A DNA stretch of 64,000 nt from Ralstonia sp. 25mfcol4.1 (lineage in GTDB: Bacteria; Pseudomonadota; Gammaproteobacteria; Burkholderiales; Burkholderiaceae). The stretch's first letter is position 1, and each line of letters opens with the position of its first letter. The stretch covers positions 310,001-374,000 of the forward strand of contig NZ_FNJO01000003.1 in NCBI RefSeq assembly GCF_900104095.1, written 5' to 3'. The translations under genes were made by a program, and so were the position numbers. The notes under the pieces are model-generated. The model made no database searches, was not told where the DNA came from, and saw only the letters and a list, made by a program, of their open reading frames with translations. This document shows, one piece after another, positions 57,305-64,000 of the stretch.

Positions 57305-58315
57305 TTACGCGGCGCGCGGCAGGATCACCCGGCAGCGCGGGAAATTCAGGCAGCCCCAGAACGGGCCGGCCTTGCCGTGGCGCGCCACCAGCTTGACGCC
57401 ACAGGCCGCGCAGCTGGGCGTGTGGAAATCGCCGGCGAACGCCGACTCCATCAGCATGGCCTGCGTCTCGGCCGGCAGCGCCCGGATGCGGGCGACGATG
57501 GCCTCGCCATCGAGCAGCTGGATGCCCGCGCGTTCGGCCGACGCCTGCACGGGCCGGCCCACGTAGCCGGACAGCGACCAGAACACGCCCCGCCGCACCT
57601 GGCGCTCCAGCATCGCGCCGCCCAGCGCCCGCACCTGTTCCACCTTGACCGGCCGGTTCCACGCCTTGCATTGCACGACCGCCAGCGGCGCGCGCTGGCC
57701 GCGTTTGTACAGCGTGGCATCGACGCCCCCGTCCGGGCCATTCGGCACGGTCTTCACCTTGAAACCCATGGCTTCGTAGTACGCCACGCATAGCAGCTCG
57801 AAGCGTTTCCATTCGAGTTGGCGGAGCGCGTCGAGCGACCATTCGCGGACGGATGGGGGGATCGGCCGTGGCCCCGCCGGTAGCGGTGCCCCGGCTGCAG
57901 CGTTGGCCGCGGCGCGGGCCGGCGGCACCGTCCTGACCGTATCGGCATAGGGACGCAGCCCGGCCGGCGGCGCCACGGGGCGGCGACGCGGCGCCATCCG
58001 CCGGTGTGCTTCCTGCTGGCGGCGCTCTCCGGCGTGGCGGTGCGCCTTCCAGGCCAGGATCGCGGTCATCGCCGCCACCACGGACGCCGCCAGGCGGAGC
58101 AAGCCGGACAGGCCCGACGCGGCGTGGGGCAACGCGCGCGCCTGAACCAGAAACCCGATGACGCCCGGCATGACCGCGTAGAGCGTAAAGAAGCAGGCGG
58201 CGCCCAGCAGCGCCGTCATCCACCACGGCGCCTCGATCAGCGTGCCGACGACTGAATGCCGCCCCCATTGCCGCTGCGACTGCGCGCGCGCCTGCGCGTT
58301 CATCCCACGAACCAT
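57305..58315 (-). CDS. Membrane-anchored Mrr-like restriction endonuclease with zinc ribbon
   Basis: The 336-residue protein has two hydrophobic spans at about 28-52 and 68-90, a basic linker, an Mrr-type PD-(D/E)xK nuclease domain at about 160-270 (ELLCVAYYEAMGF, GPDGGVDATLYK, VVQCKAW: D and QxK) and a C-terminal topoisomerase-type zinc ribbon with CAACG and GCLNFPRC. Such proteins cleave DNA in vitro only in some cases. No methylase or other restriction gene is near. GAGGCGG precedes the ATG. Confidence 0.88.
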   Translation of the reverse strand: MVRGMNAQARAQSQRQWGRHSVVGTLIEAPWWMTALLGAACFFTLYAVMPGVIGFLVQARALPHAASGLSGLLRLAASVVAAMTAILAWKAHRHAGERRQQEAHRRMAPRRRPVAPPAGLRPYADTVRTVPPARAAANAAAGAPLPAGPRPIPPSVREWSLDALRQLEWKRFELLCVAYYEAMGFKVKTVPNGPDGGVDATLYKRGQRAPLAVVQCKAWNRPVKVEQVRALGGAMLERQVRRGVFWSLSGYVGRPVQASAERAGIQLLDGEAIVARIRALPAETQAMLMESAFAGDFHTPSCAACGVKLVARHGKAGPFWGCLNFPRCRVILPRAA

Positions 58316-58590
58316 TGACCCGCCTCTTTTTTGTTCTTGATGGTGTCCGAGGCGCCCGACCGGTCCCGTCCAGTCATGCGTGTGCGCCCGGAAAATGCCA
58401 AATGTATCGAAGATGTCTTGCGGCCGGGTTGTATCGCATCCACACCCGTCTTTCGGGGGGTACAGCGCACAAATCCCGCGTTTTTCATTCCTTTTTCGAC
58501 TTGATTTCGTGGATGCAAGTCATTTTGGGAATTGATGGCCGAGGCGTAGGCTTTCTGTACGGTTCAAACGGAGCCGATCACAACCACACC

Positions 58591-58938
58591 ATGATGACCT
58601 CGAAGACTCTCCTGACGCCTGCCCTGCTTCTCGCCCCTGTACTGGCCTGGAGCGCCCCCGCGCCCACCCCCGTCAGCCATGACGCCGCTTTGTTCGGCAG
58701 TCCGGCGACCGCGCAGACCGTCGGCCGTACCCTCACCATCGGCCCGGACACCCGCTTTGTCACCGTGGCATCGGGCGAATCGGTGGCCATCCGGGCTGGC
58801 GGCCAGACCGTCAACTGGACCTTTCTTGAGGCACTGAACGGCGCCACGATGCCGCTGCGCGTGCTGATGCCTGGCACGCAACAGGCCAGCGGCGTCTACA
58901 TCCACGTGGCTCCGAGCGAGGTGTACAGCGCGGGCTGA
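58591..58938 (+). CDS. CzcE-like periplasmic metal-binding protein
   Basis: The 115-residue protein has a signal peptide (LLTPALLLAPVLAWSAPA). The mature part DAALFGSPATAQTVGRTLTI followed by GPDTRFVTVASGESVAI and VNWTFLEA matches the CzcE family known from Cupriavidus metal resistance, where it binds Cu, Zn and Co. Start is the first or second ATG at 58591; the ribosome site (GGAG) is far. No czc operon is adjacent. The 275 bases upstream show no gene. Confidence 0.8.
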   Translation: MMTSKTLLTPALLLAPVLAWSAPAPTPVSHDAALFGSPATAQTVGRTLTIGPDTRFVTVASGESVAIRAGGQTVNWTFLEALNGATMPLRVLMPGTQQASGVYIHVAPSEVYSAG

Positions 58939-58956
58939 GCGGCCTGCGGGCCGACC

Positions 58957-59694
58957 TTACGCGCGCGAAGCGCGACGGCCCGGCGCCATGACCGGACCGG
59001 CCAGATGGGCGAACACGATGCCCAGCGCCGCCCACAGCACCGCCTGGATGCCGAACGCCGCCACGCGGTACTGCCACAGCAGCGTGGCCGGGAAATGCGC
59101 GGGCACCTCGTTGATCCCCGGCAGCAGCGCATGCGCCAGCGCGGCCAGCACCACGAAGATCGCGCCGGCCGCAAGGCCCACCGTCCAGCCGTCGCGCTGC
59201 GCGCCCAGCCGGCGCGCCGCCACCACCGATACCACCATGGCCGCCAGCGACACACCGATCATCGTGAAGAACAGCGCCGTGCGCAGCCCGATGGTGGACG
59301 GATCGCCGATGGCCGGCGGATTCGGCGGGTACTTGAAGAACGGCACCAGCACGATCGCGATATAGCCCAGCAGCGCCAGCAGGCCCGAGGTGGCCCGGAC
59401 GCCCAGGGCGCCCAGACGGCCATGGACAAACGCGAAGACCAGCGCGAACAGGCCGCCCAGCGCGGCGCCGAACACGCCCAGCCCGACAAACAGGCCGACG
59501 CCCGACTGCGTGTCGCGACTGACCAGTTCCGGCATCTCGTGCGCATGGCTGCCGCCCATCGCGTGGGTCGCCTGTTCCTCGAAGGCGATGGCCGCCTCCA
59601 CCTGCGGCTCACCCACCACGCGCGCGAACGCAAAGGCCAGCAGGCTGGCCAGAAGGCCCGCGATCATGCCGCGGACCAGCAGACTTCTCACCAT
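58957..59694 (-). CDS. cbtA: CbtA-family putative cobalt transporter
   Basis: The 245-residue membrane protein has about six spans, a His-containing loop (THAMGGSHAHEMPEL) and VPFFKYPPNPPAIGDPST, matching CbtA. CbtA and CbtB are predicted to import cobalt and are often under cobalamin riboswitch control. It lies 12 bases after cbtB, behind the riboswitch. Confidence 0.92.
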   Translation of the reverse strand: MVRSLLVRGMIAGLLASLLAFAFARVVGEPQVEAAIAFEEQATHAMGGSHAHEMPELVSRDTQSGVGLFVGLGVFGAALGGLFALVFAFVHGRLGALGVRATSGLLALLGYIAIVLVPFFKYPPNPPAIGDPSTIGLRTALFFTMIGVSLAAMVVSVVAARRLGAQRDGWTVGLAAGAIFVVLAALAHALLPGINEVPAHFPATLLWQYRVAAFGIQAVLWAALGIVFAHLAGPVMAPGRRASRA

Positions 59695-59706
59695 GAGGGG
59701 GCCTTG

Positions 59707-59931
59707 TCAGTGGCAGGGAAAGCCAAGCAGATGGCGGCCGTCGTGCACGAACTCATGCACGTACATGGTGTTGAAGATGGCGGCGGCGCCCTCTTCCACA
59801 CCTACGAAATAGATGGCCAGGAGCAGCAGCATGCCGCCGAAGATGGCCCAGGGCAGCAGTTCCCGGACAGGGATCGTGACCGGCGCGATGGTCGGCGCGA
59901 TGGCCGGCGCAAGGTTGGCGCTTGCGTGCAT
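59707..59931 (-). CDS. cbtB: CbtB-family subunit of putative cobalt transporter
   Basis: The 74-residue protein has one hydrophobic span (LLPWAIFGGMLLLLAIYFVG) and the CbtB C-terminal His-rich tail MYVHEFVHDGRHLLGFPCH, probably metal-binding. AAGGAG precedes the ATG at 59931. A longer frame through the riboswitch is not coding. It is followed at once by cbtA. Confidence 0.93.
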   Translation of the reverse strand: MHASANLAPAIAPTIAPVTIPVRELLPWAIFGGMLLLLAIYFVGVEEGAAAIFNTMYVHEFVHDGRHLLGFPCH

Positions 59932-59977
59932 GAGGATTCTCCTTGAGGATGACGCGTCCCGAGACGGATGGTTGTGC

Positions 59978-60090
59978 CCGAGGAGAAGGTCTGACTTGCC
60001 GGTGCCTCCCGCGATCACACGCGGGCAGCCCGGGATACAGTGGCGCGACCGTGCCGGCATCTCACCGGCTTCCTCTCTTCGGAATCCGTG
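59978..60090 (-). promoter_or_regulatory. Cobalamin riboswitch upstream of cbtB
   Basis: Read on the minus strand the 254-base leader region holds GAAGCCGGTGAGATGCCGGC, then ACGGTCGCGCCACTGTA and, after a hairpin, GGCAAGTCAGACC, the conserved core of the B12 riboswitch (the box region GCCACTG and the closing AGTCAGACC). It ends about 47 bases before the cbtB ATG. High cobalamin would be expected to turn off cbtBA. Confidence 0.9.
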
Positions 60091-60185
60091 CATTCTAGTC
60101 GAGGGGCTGCCGATCCGCCTAATCGCCGCCGCCCTTGCGCATCAGCCCTCAGCCATCCGCATCAGCCAGACCTTTGCCCGCCGAC

Positions 60186-60773
60186 ATGACCCGCCGCCTC
60201 ACCCTGCTCTGCGTACCCGCCACGGCCGCCCTGCGCGCCGGGCGCTTTCCGGCCGATGACGCCCTCGATGAAGGCGCCGCCGTCCCGACCGCCCGCTGGA
60301 CAGACAAGCTCGGGCAGCCAGACCGCGTGCTGTGCAGCCCGACGACCTGTGCCCGCGACACCGTGCGGGCCCTGGGCCTGACCGTGACGGAGGAACAATC
60401 GTTGCGGGAAGTGGACTACGGCCGCTGGCGCGGCCAGTCGCTCAAGGATATCGGCACGACCGAGCCGGAGGCGCTGGCGGCGTGGCTATCCGATCCGGAC
60501 ATGCACGCGCACGGCGGCGAATCGCTGGCGCGGGTCTACGAACGTGCCGGGCTGTGGCTGTCGCGGCGCGCGCCCGGCCATACCCTGGCCGTCACCCACG
60601 CCAGCGTGATCCGTGCCGTCGTCGCGCATGCACTGGGCGCGCCGGCGCGAGCCGCCATGCAGATCGATATCGCGCCGATGACGCTCACCACGCTGTCAGG
60701 CCATGGCGTGGCGTGGCGCGTGACGTCGGTCGCCGTGCCGGTCGTGGCACAGCCCGACGCCCCACCTTACTGA
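60186..60773 (+). CDS. Histidine phosphatase-fold protein lacking the RHG motif
   Basis: The 195-residue protein has the phosphoglycerate-mutase-like fold of CobC/SixA-type phosphatases. Present are CSPTTCARDTVRAL (phosphate-binding Arg), LREVDYGRWRGQ and VTHASVIRAVV (second catalytic His). The N-terminal motif, normally RHG, reads CVPATAAL, so the phosphorylated histidine is missing. It starts next to the cbtBA riboswitch and may be an inactive or regulatory relative of the cobalamin phosphatase CobC. It overlaps the convergent lipoprotein gene end by seven bases. Confidence 0.85.
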   Translation: MTRRLTLLCVPATAALRAGRFPADDALDEGAAVPTARWTDKLGQPDRVLCSPTTCARDTVRALGLTVTEEQSLREVDYGRWRGQSLKDIGTTEPEALAAWLSDPDMHAHGGESLARVYERAGLWLSRRAPGHTLAVTHASVIRAVVAHALGAPARAAMQIDIAPMTLTTLSGHGVAWRVTSVAVPVVAQPDAPPY

Positions 60774-61144
60774 GCCGGCGGGCAGCTCCCCGCCCCGCCC
60801 TGGTCGGTATTGCGGAAGGTCACCACCAGCCGGCTGTCCTTGGCCATCATCAGCGTGTTGCCGTAGGTCACGGTCGGCATGAACGCGATATCGGGCGCCA
60901 CGGCCACCGGCGGCTGCCGCTCGGCATCGACGGTCAGCACCAGTTCGACGGTATAGCTGTCCATCGCGGCACCCTGCGGCGATTGCGCGAACTTCTGGCG
61001 GAACGCGCACATGTCGCGCGTAATGTTGTCGAGCGCTGCCTGCACGGATACCGACTTGCCCGGTGGAATAGGCGCGGTATTGCACCCCGCCAGCAGCACG
61101 GGAGCCAGACACGCCAGAAGGGTGAAGCGCAAGGGCCGGATCAT
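60767..61144 (-). CDS. Small exported lipoprotein of unknown function
   Basis: The 125-residue protein has a lipoprotein signal: TLLACLAPVLLAGC with Cys in the lipobox and mature start NTAPIPPGK. The mature part resembles a short beta-domain with no known family. The start at 61144 gives a normal signal peptide. Its 3' end overlaps the opposite-strand phosphatase-like gene by seven bases. Confidence 0.7.
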   Translation of the reverse strand: MIRPLRFTLLACLAPVLLAGCNTAPIPPGKSVSVQAALDNITRDMCAFRQKFAQSPQGAAMDSYTVELVLTVDAERQPPVAVAPDIAFMPTVTYGNTLMMAKDSRLVVTFRNTDQGGAGSCPPAQ

Positions 61145-61253
61145 CGATATCTCCCGCACGTTGGGCGCCTTTGATGCGATGCACTCTACTGCCCACCCGG
61201 GCGGCACTCCATTGGCCTGAAGGCCAACCTGCATTGCATTTTTATTTATTAAT

Positions 61254-63908
61254 ATGCAATATAGCGCGATGGACACGAACCCTCCCTTTCCCGCAGGCCA
61301 GTTTTGCGCTGATGGCGTCACTTACCGGTATGTCGATCTGCCGGCGATGCTGGGTACATCCCTGACGCGGCTGCCGGTCGTCTTGAGACTGCTGCTGGAA
61401 AACGTGGCGCGCAATATGGAGGGAGACGAGCGCACGACCGCCATCGCGGCCATCACGACGTGGCTCGACAGCGGCACGAGCGAGGCGGAAATCGCCTTCC
61501 AGCCGGGCCGCGTGCTGATGCACGACACCACCAGCACGCCGGCCCTGGTCGATATCGCCGCGATGCGCGATGCGCTGGCCGAGGCCGGCGCCGACCCCGC
61601 CGCGCTCAACCCTGTGCTGCCCGTGGATGCGTCGGTCGACCACTCGCTGGCCGTCGAGGCATTCGCGCGGCCCGATGCGGCCGCCGAGAACCTTCGCATC
61701 GAGGCCCGGCGCAACGCGGAACGCTACAGCTTCCTGCGCTGGGCCGCGAAAGCGCTCAAGGGCGTGCGCATTCACCCGCCCGGCACGGGCATCATGCATA
61801 CGCTCAACCTGGAGCAGCTGGCCACCGTTGTCACGTCCCAGCAGCGCGATGGTGCGCTGTGGGCAGTACCCGACACGCTGATCGGCACCGACAGCCATAC
61901 CCCGATGATCAACGGCATCGGCGTGCTGGGCTGGGGCGTGGGCGGGCTCGAAGCACAGACCGTCATGTTCGGCATGCCGGTGATGCAGCGCATCCCCGAC
62001 GTCATCGGTGTACGGCTGGCCAACGCGCTACAGCCCGGCGTGCTGGCCACCGACCTGGCGCTGACCGTAACGCAGCGGTTGCGCGCCATCGGGGTGTCCG
62101 GCGAGTTCGTCGAATTCTTCGGCCGTGGCGTGAGCACGCTGACCGCCGGCGACCGCGCCGTCGTCGCCAACATGGCGCCCGAGTACGGCGCCACCACCGG
62201 TTTTTTTCCGATCGACGCGCAAACGCTGGCCTATCTGCGCGCCACCGGGCGCAGCGAGGCCAGTATCGCGCTGACCGGCACCTACGCGCGGCACGCCGGG
62301 CTCTGGTTCGATCCCGTCGCCACGCCGCGCTACACCCGCACGATCGAGATCGACCTGGCCGGCATCGGCATGCATGTGGCCGGCCCGCGCCGGCCGCAGG
62401 ATCTGCACACCTATGGCGACACGGCCGCCGCGCTGGCGCAGTTTCCGTTCGACGCCGGCGCCGGGCACCACGGCATGCCGCGCTACCCGGTGGCCATTGC
62501 CGCGATCACCAGTTGCACGAACACGTCCGATCCCGCGCTGCTGATGGCCGCCGGCATCGTCGCGCGCAAGGCCCGCGCGCGCGGCCTGACCGTGGCGCCG
62601 TGGATCAAGACCTCGCTGGCCCCGGGATCACCGGCCGCTGCCAGCTATCTGGCCCGCAGCGGACTGCGCGACGACCTGTCGGCCCTGGGCTTCGACATCG
62701 TCGGCTTTGGCTGTACCACGTGCATCGGCAACTCCGGTCCGCTGACGCCGGCGATCCGCGACGCCACCACGGCTGGCGCGGTGTGGCCAGTGGCCATGCT
62801 GTCGGGCAACCGCAATTTCCCGGGACGCATCCACCCGGACCTGTCGCTGGGCTTCATCATGTCGCCGCCGCTGGTGGTGGCGTTCGCGCTGGCCGGCGAC
62901 GCCGAGCGTGACCTGTGCCGCGAACCCGTGCAGATTGCACCCGACGGCACGCCGGTCTTCCTCAAGGACCTCTGGCCGACGCGCGACGACATGGCGGCAG
63001 CACTGGCCGCCGGCGCCGAGCCCGCCGACTATCGCCGAAGTTTTGCCCTGGCGTCGGCCAACCCGGTCTGGGCCGCCCTGCCCACGGTCGATGCCGCACG
63101 CTATCCGTGGGATGACCGCTCCACCGCGCTCCGGCGCCCGCCGTTCGCGGCGCTGGACCAGGGCTCGCTGCTTGGGGAATACCGCGCCTGGCCGCTGCTG
63201 GTGTTGGGCGACGACATCACCACCGACCATATCTCACCCGCCAGCGCCATCCCGCCAGACAGCTTCGTGGCCGACTTTCTGGTCAGCCGCGGCGATGACC
63301 GCGCCGATCTCAACGTGTTTGCCTCGCGGCGCGGCAACTGGGAGGTGATGCTGCGCGCGGCCTTCTACAGCCGCACACTCGTCAACCTGCTGTTGCCGGA
63401 TGCGCCCACGGCCCACACCGTGCACGGACCCACCGGCGATGTGGCGCCGATCTTCGAGGTGGCGCGGCGCTATCGCGACGATGGCCAGTCGGTGGTGCTG
63501 ATCGCCGGCGAGCGCTATGGCACAGGGTCGTCGCGCGACTGGGCGGCCAAGGGCCAGCGCCTGCTGGGGATCCGGGCCGTGATTGCGGTAAGCTTCGAGC
63601 GAATCCACCGCTCCAACCTGATCGGCATGGGCATCCTGCCGCTGCGGATGCCGGACGGCATGCACCCGCAAACGCTGGCAATGGCGCCCGGCGACACGGT
63701 GCACGTCGGCGCCGATGCCCGCACCCTGGCGCCGCGCTGCAAGGTGCCGGTGCGCGTGGTGCGCAAGGACGGTTCGGTGGAAGCGTTCGAGGCCACCGCC
63801 GCCGTGGAAACCCGGCTCGAAGTCGAGTTGCTGCGGCGCGGCGGCGTCATTCCGTCGATCCTGCACAGGACGCTGGCGCGGCAAGGCACGGACGCACCCG
63901 CTGCGTAA
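61254..63908 (+). CDS. AcnA-type aconitate hydratase
   Basis: The 884-residue aconitase has TDSHTPMINGIGVLGWGVGG and the three 4Fe-4S cysteines in AITSCTNTSDP and GCTTCIGNSGP, with active-site Ser/Arg in GTGSSRDWAAKG. It is shorter and more divergent at the N-terminus than the main AcnA, so it may be a second aconitase or a methylisocitrate-type dehydratase such as AcnD. The start could be ATG 61254 or the ATG five codons later. An AT-rich stretch just upstream holds the likely promoter. A GntR-like gene follows after 32 bases. Confidence 0.88.
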   Translation: MQYSAMDTNPPFPAGQFCADGVTYRYVDLPAMLGTSLTRLPVVLRLLLENVARNMEGDERTTAIAAITTWLDSGTSEAEIAFQPGRVLMHDTTSTPALVDIAAMRDALAEAGADPAALNPVLPVDASVDHSLAVEAFARPDAAAENLRIEARRNAERYSFLRWAAKALKGVRIHPPGTGIMHTLNLEQLATVVTSQQRDGALWAVPDTLIGTDSHTPMINGIGVLGWGVGGLEAQTVMFGMPVMQRIPDVIGVRLANALQPGVLATDLALTVTQRLRAIGVSGEFVEFFGRGVSTLTAGDRAVVANMAPEYGATTGFFPIDAQTLAYLRATGRSEASIALTGTYARHAGLWFDPVATPRYTRTIEIDLAGIGMHVAGPRRPQDLHTYGDTAAALAQFPFDAGAGHHGMPRYPVAIAAITSCTNTSDPALLMAAGIVARKARARGLTVAPWIKTSLAPGSPAAASYLARSGLRDDLSALGFDIVGFGCTTCIGNSGPLTPAIRDATTAGAVWPVAMLSGNRNFPGRIHPDLSLGFIMSPPLVVAFALAGDAERDLCREPVQIAPDGTPVFLKDLWPTRDDMAAALAAGAEPADYRRSFALASANPVWAALPTVDAARYPWDDRSTALRRPPFAALDQGSLLGEYRAWPLLVLGDDITTDHISPASAIPPDSFVADFLVSRGDDRADLNVFASRRGNWEVMLRAAFYSRTLVNLLLPDAPTAHTVHGPTGDVAPIFEVARRYRDDGQSVVLIAGERYGTGSSRDWAAKGQRLLGIRAVIAVSFERIHRSNLIGMGILPLRMPDGMHPQTLAMAPGDTVHVGADARTLAPRCKVPVRVVRKDGSVEAFEATAAVETRLEVELLRRGGVIPSILHRTLARQGTDAPAA

Positions 63909-63940
63909 CCGCCCCACCCTGCATCCTGCGGCCGAAGACC

Positions 63941-64000
63941 ATGAACCACGACCGATCCATCGCGGCACAGATCGTCGAGCTGATCCAGCGCGAGCAACTG
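63941..64000 (+). CDS. Start of a possible GntR-like regulator gene, cut by window end
   Basis: The last 60 bases begin with ATG and read MNHDRSIAAQIVELIQREQL, like the first helix of GntR/FadR-type winged-helix proteins. It lies 32 bases after the aconitase stop, so it may be the local regulator. Only 20 codons are visible and the call is tentative. Confidence 0.45.
   Translation, partial: MNHDRSIAAQIVELIQREQL

Noticed and set aside
59932..60093. 54-codon extension of cbtB upstream
   Set aside because: It runs through the cobalamin riboswitch core; the CbtB start with AAGGAG is at 59931.

Overview
The window is chromosomal DNA of a high-GC betaproteobacterium, most likely Burkholderiaceae and close to Cupriavidus/Ralstonia. 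The main evidence is the block thrS-infC-rpmI-rplT-pheS-pheT-ihfA-merR-tRNA-Pro. A 3-hydroxybutyrate dehydrogenase, a succinyl-CoA:3-ketoacid CoA transferase and a CzcE-like metal protein fit the same group. Codon use is uniform. No rRNA, insertion sequence, prophage, integron or CRISPR array was seen, so this looks like core and shell chromosome rather than an island.

Layout. 1-2.0 kb: 3' part of a DipZ-like thioredoxin gene with a (GGC)23 polyglycine tract and a Met-rich stretch, then an exported MsrA with a single cysteine. 2.0-14.6 kb (mostly minus strand): the translation and stringent-response block, read alpha/beta hydrolase-ridA-relA, tRNA-Val, thrS-infC-rpmI-rplT, pheS-pheT-ihfA-merR, tRNA-Pro. 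infC starts with ATC, and both tRNAs have their own promoters. 14.6-18.3 kb: bdhA, a DUF411 protein, scoA-scoB and a divergent PAS-LuxR regulator, a likely poly-3-hydroxybutyrate/ketone-body use module. 18.3-21.7 kb: a TRAP transporter with a coupled thioesterase. 21.8-24.7 kb: an SDR enzyme divergent from ETF:ubiquinone oxidoreductase, separated by a TetR-type palindrome. 24.8-33.6 kb: a PilZ/YcgR-like protein, a GntR/FadR regulator with an LhgO-like oxidase, an MFS protein that apparently starts with CTG over the aroC stop codon, aroC, a GST-like protein, an LplT-like/PlsC fusion and a CBS-pair protein.

33.8-48 kb: metY with a hydrolase and a DUF962 protein, YihY, wrbA-DUF2069-FAD oxidase, a small winged-helix protein overlapping a MocR regulator, fdhD with a YdeP-type molybdopterin oxidoreductase, and a symporter coupled to a solute-binding protein. 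48.3-57.2 kb: an RND pump without local partners, LysR/MFS/creatininase-like genes, a catalase-like protein with cytochrome b561, and YdfG. 57.3-64 kb: a membrane-anchored Mrr-like nuclease, a CzcE-like protein, cbtB-cbtA behind a cobalamin riboswitch, a histidine phosphatase that has lost its RHG motif, a lipoprotein, an AcnA-type aconitase and the first codons of a possible GntR-like regulator.

The most rewarding features are the unusual starts (ATC for infC, CTG for the MFS gene), the DipZ/one-Cys MsrA pair, the cobalamin riboswitch cluster, the shared GATTGTAC/TACAAT sequence upstream of bdhA and scoA, palindromic elements at three convergent gene junctions, and several clear operator-like inverted repeats. 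No clearly new multi-gene system was recognised.
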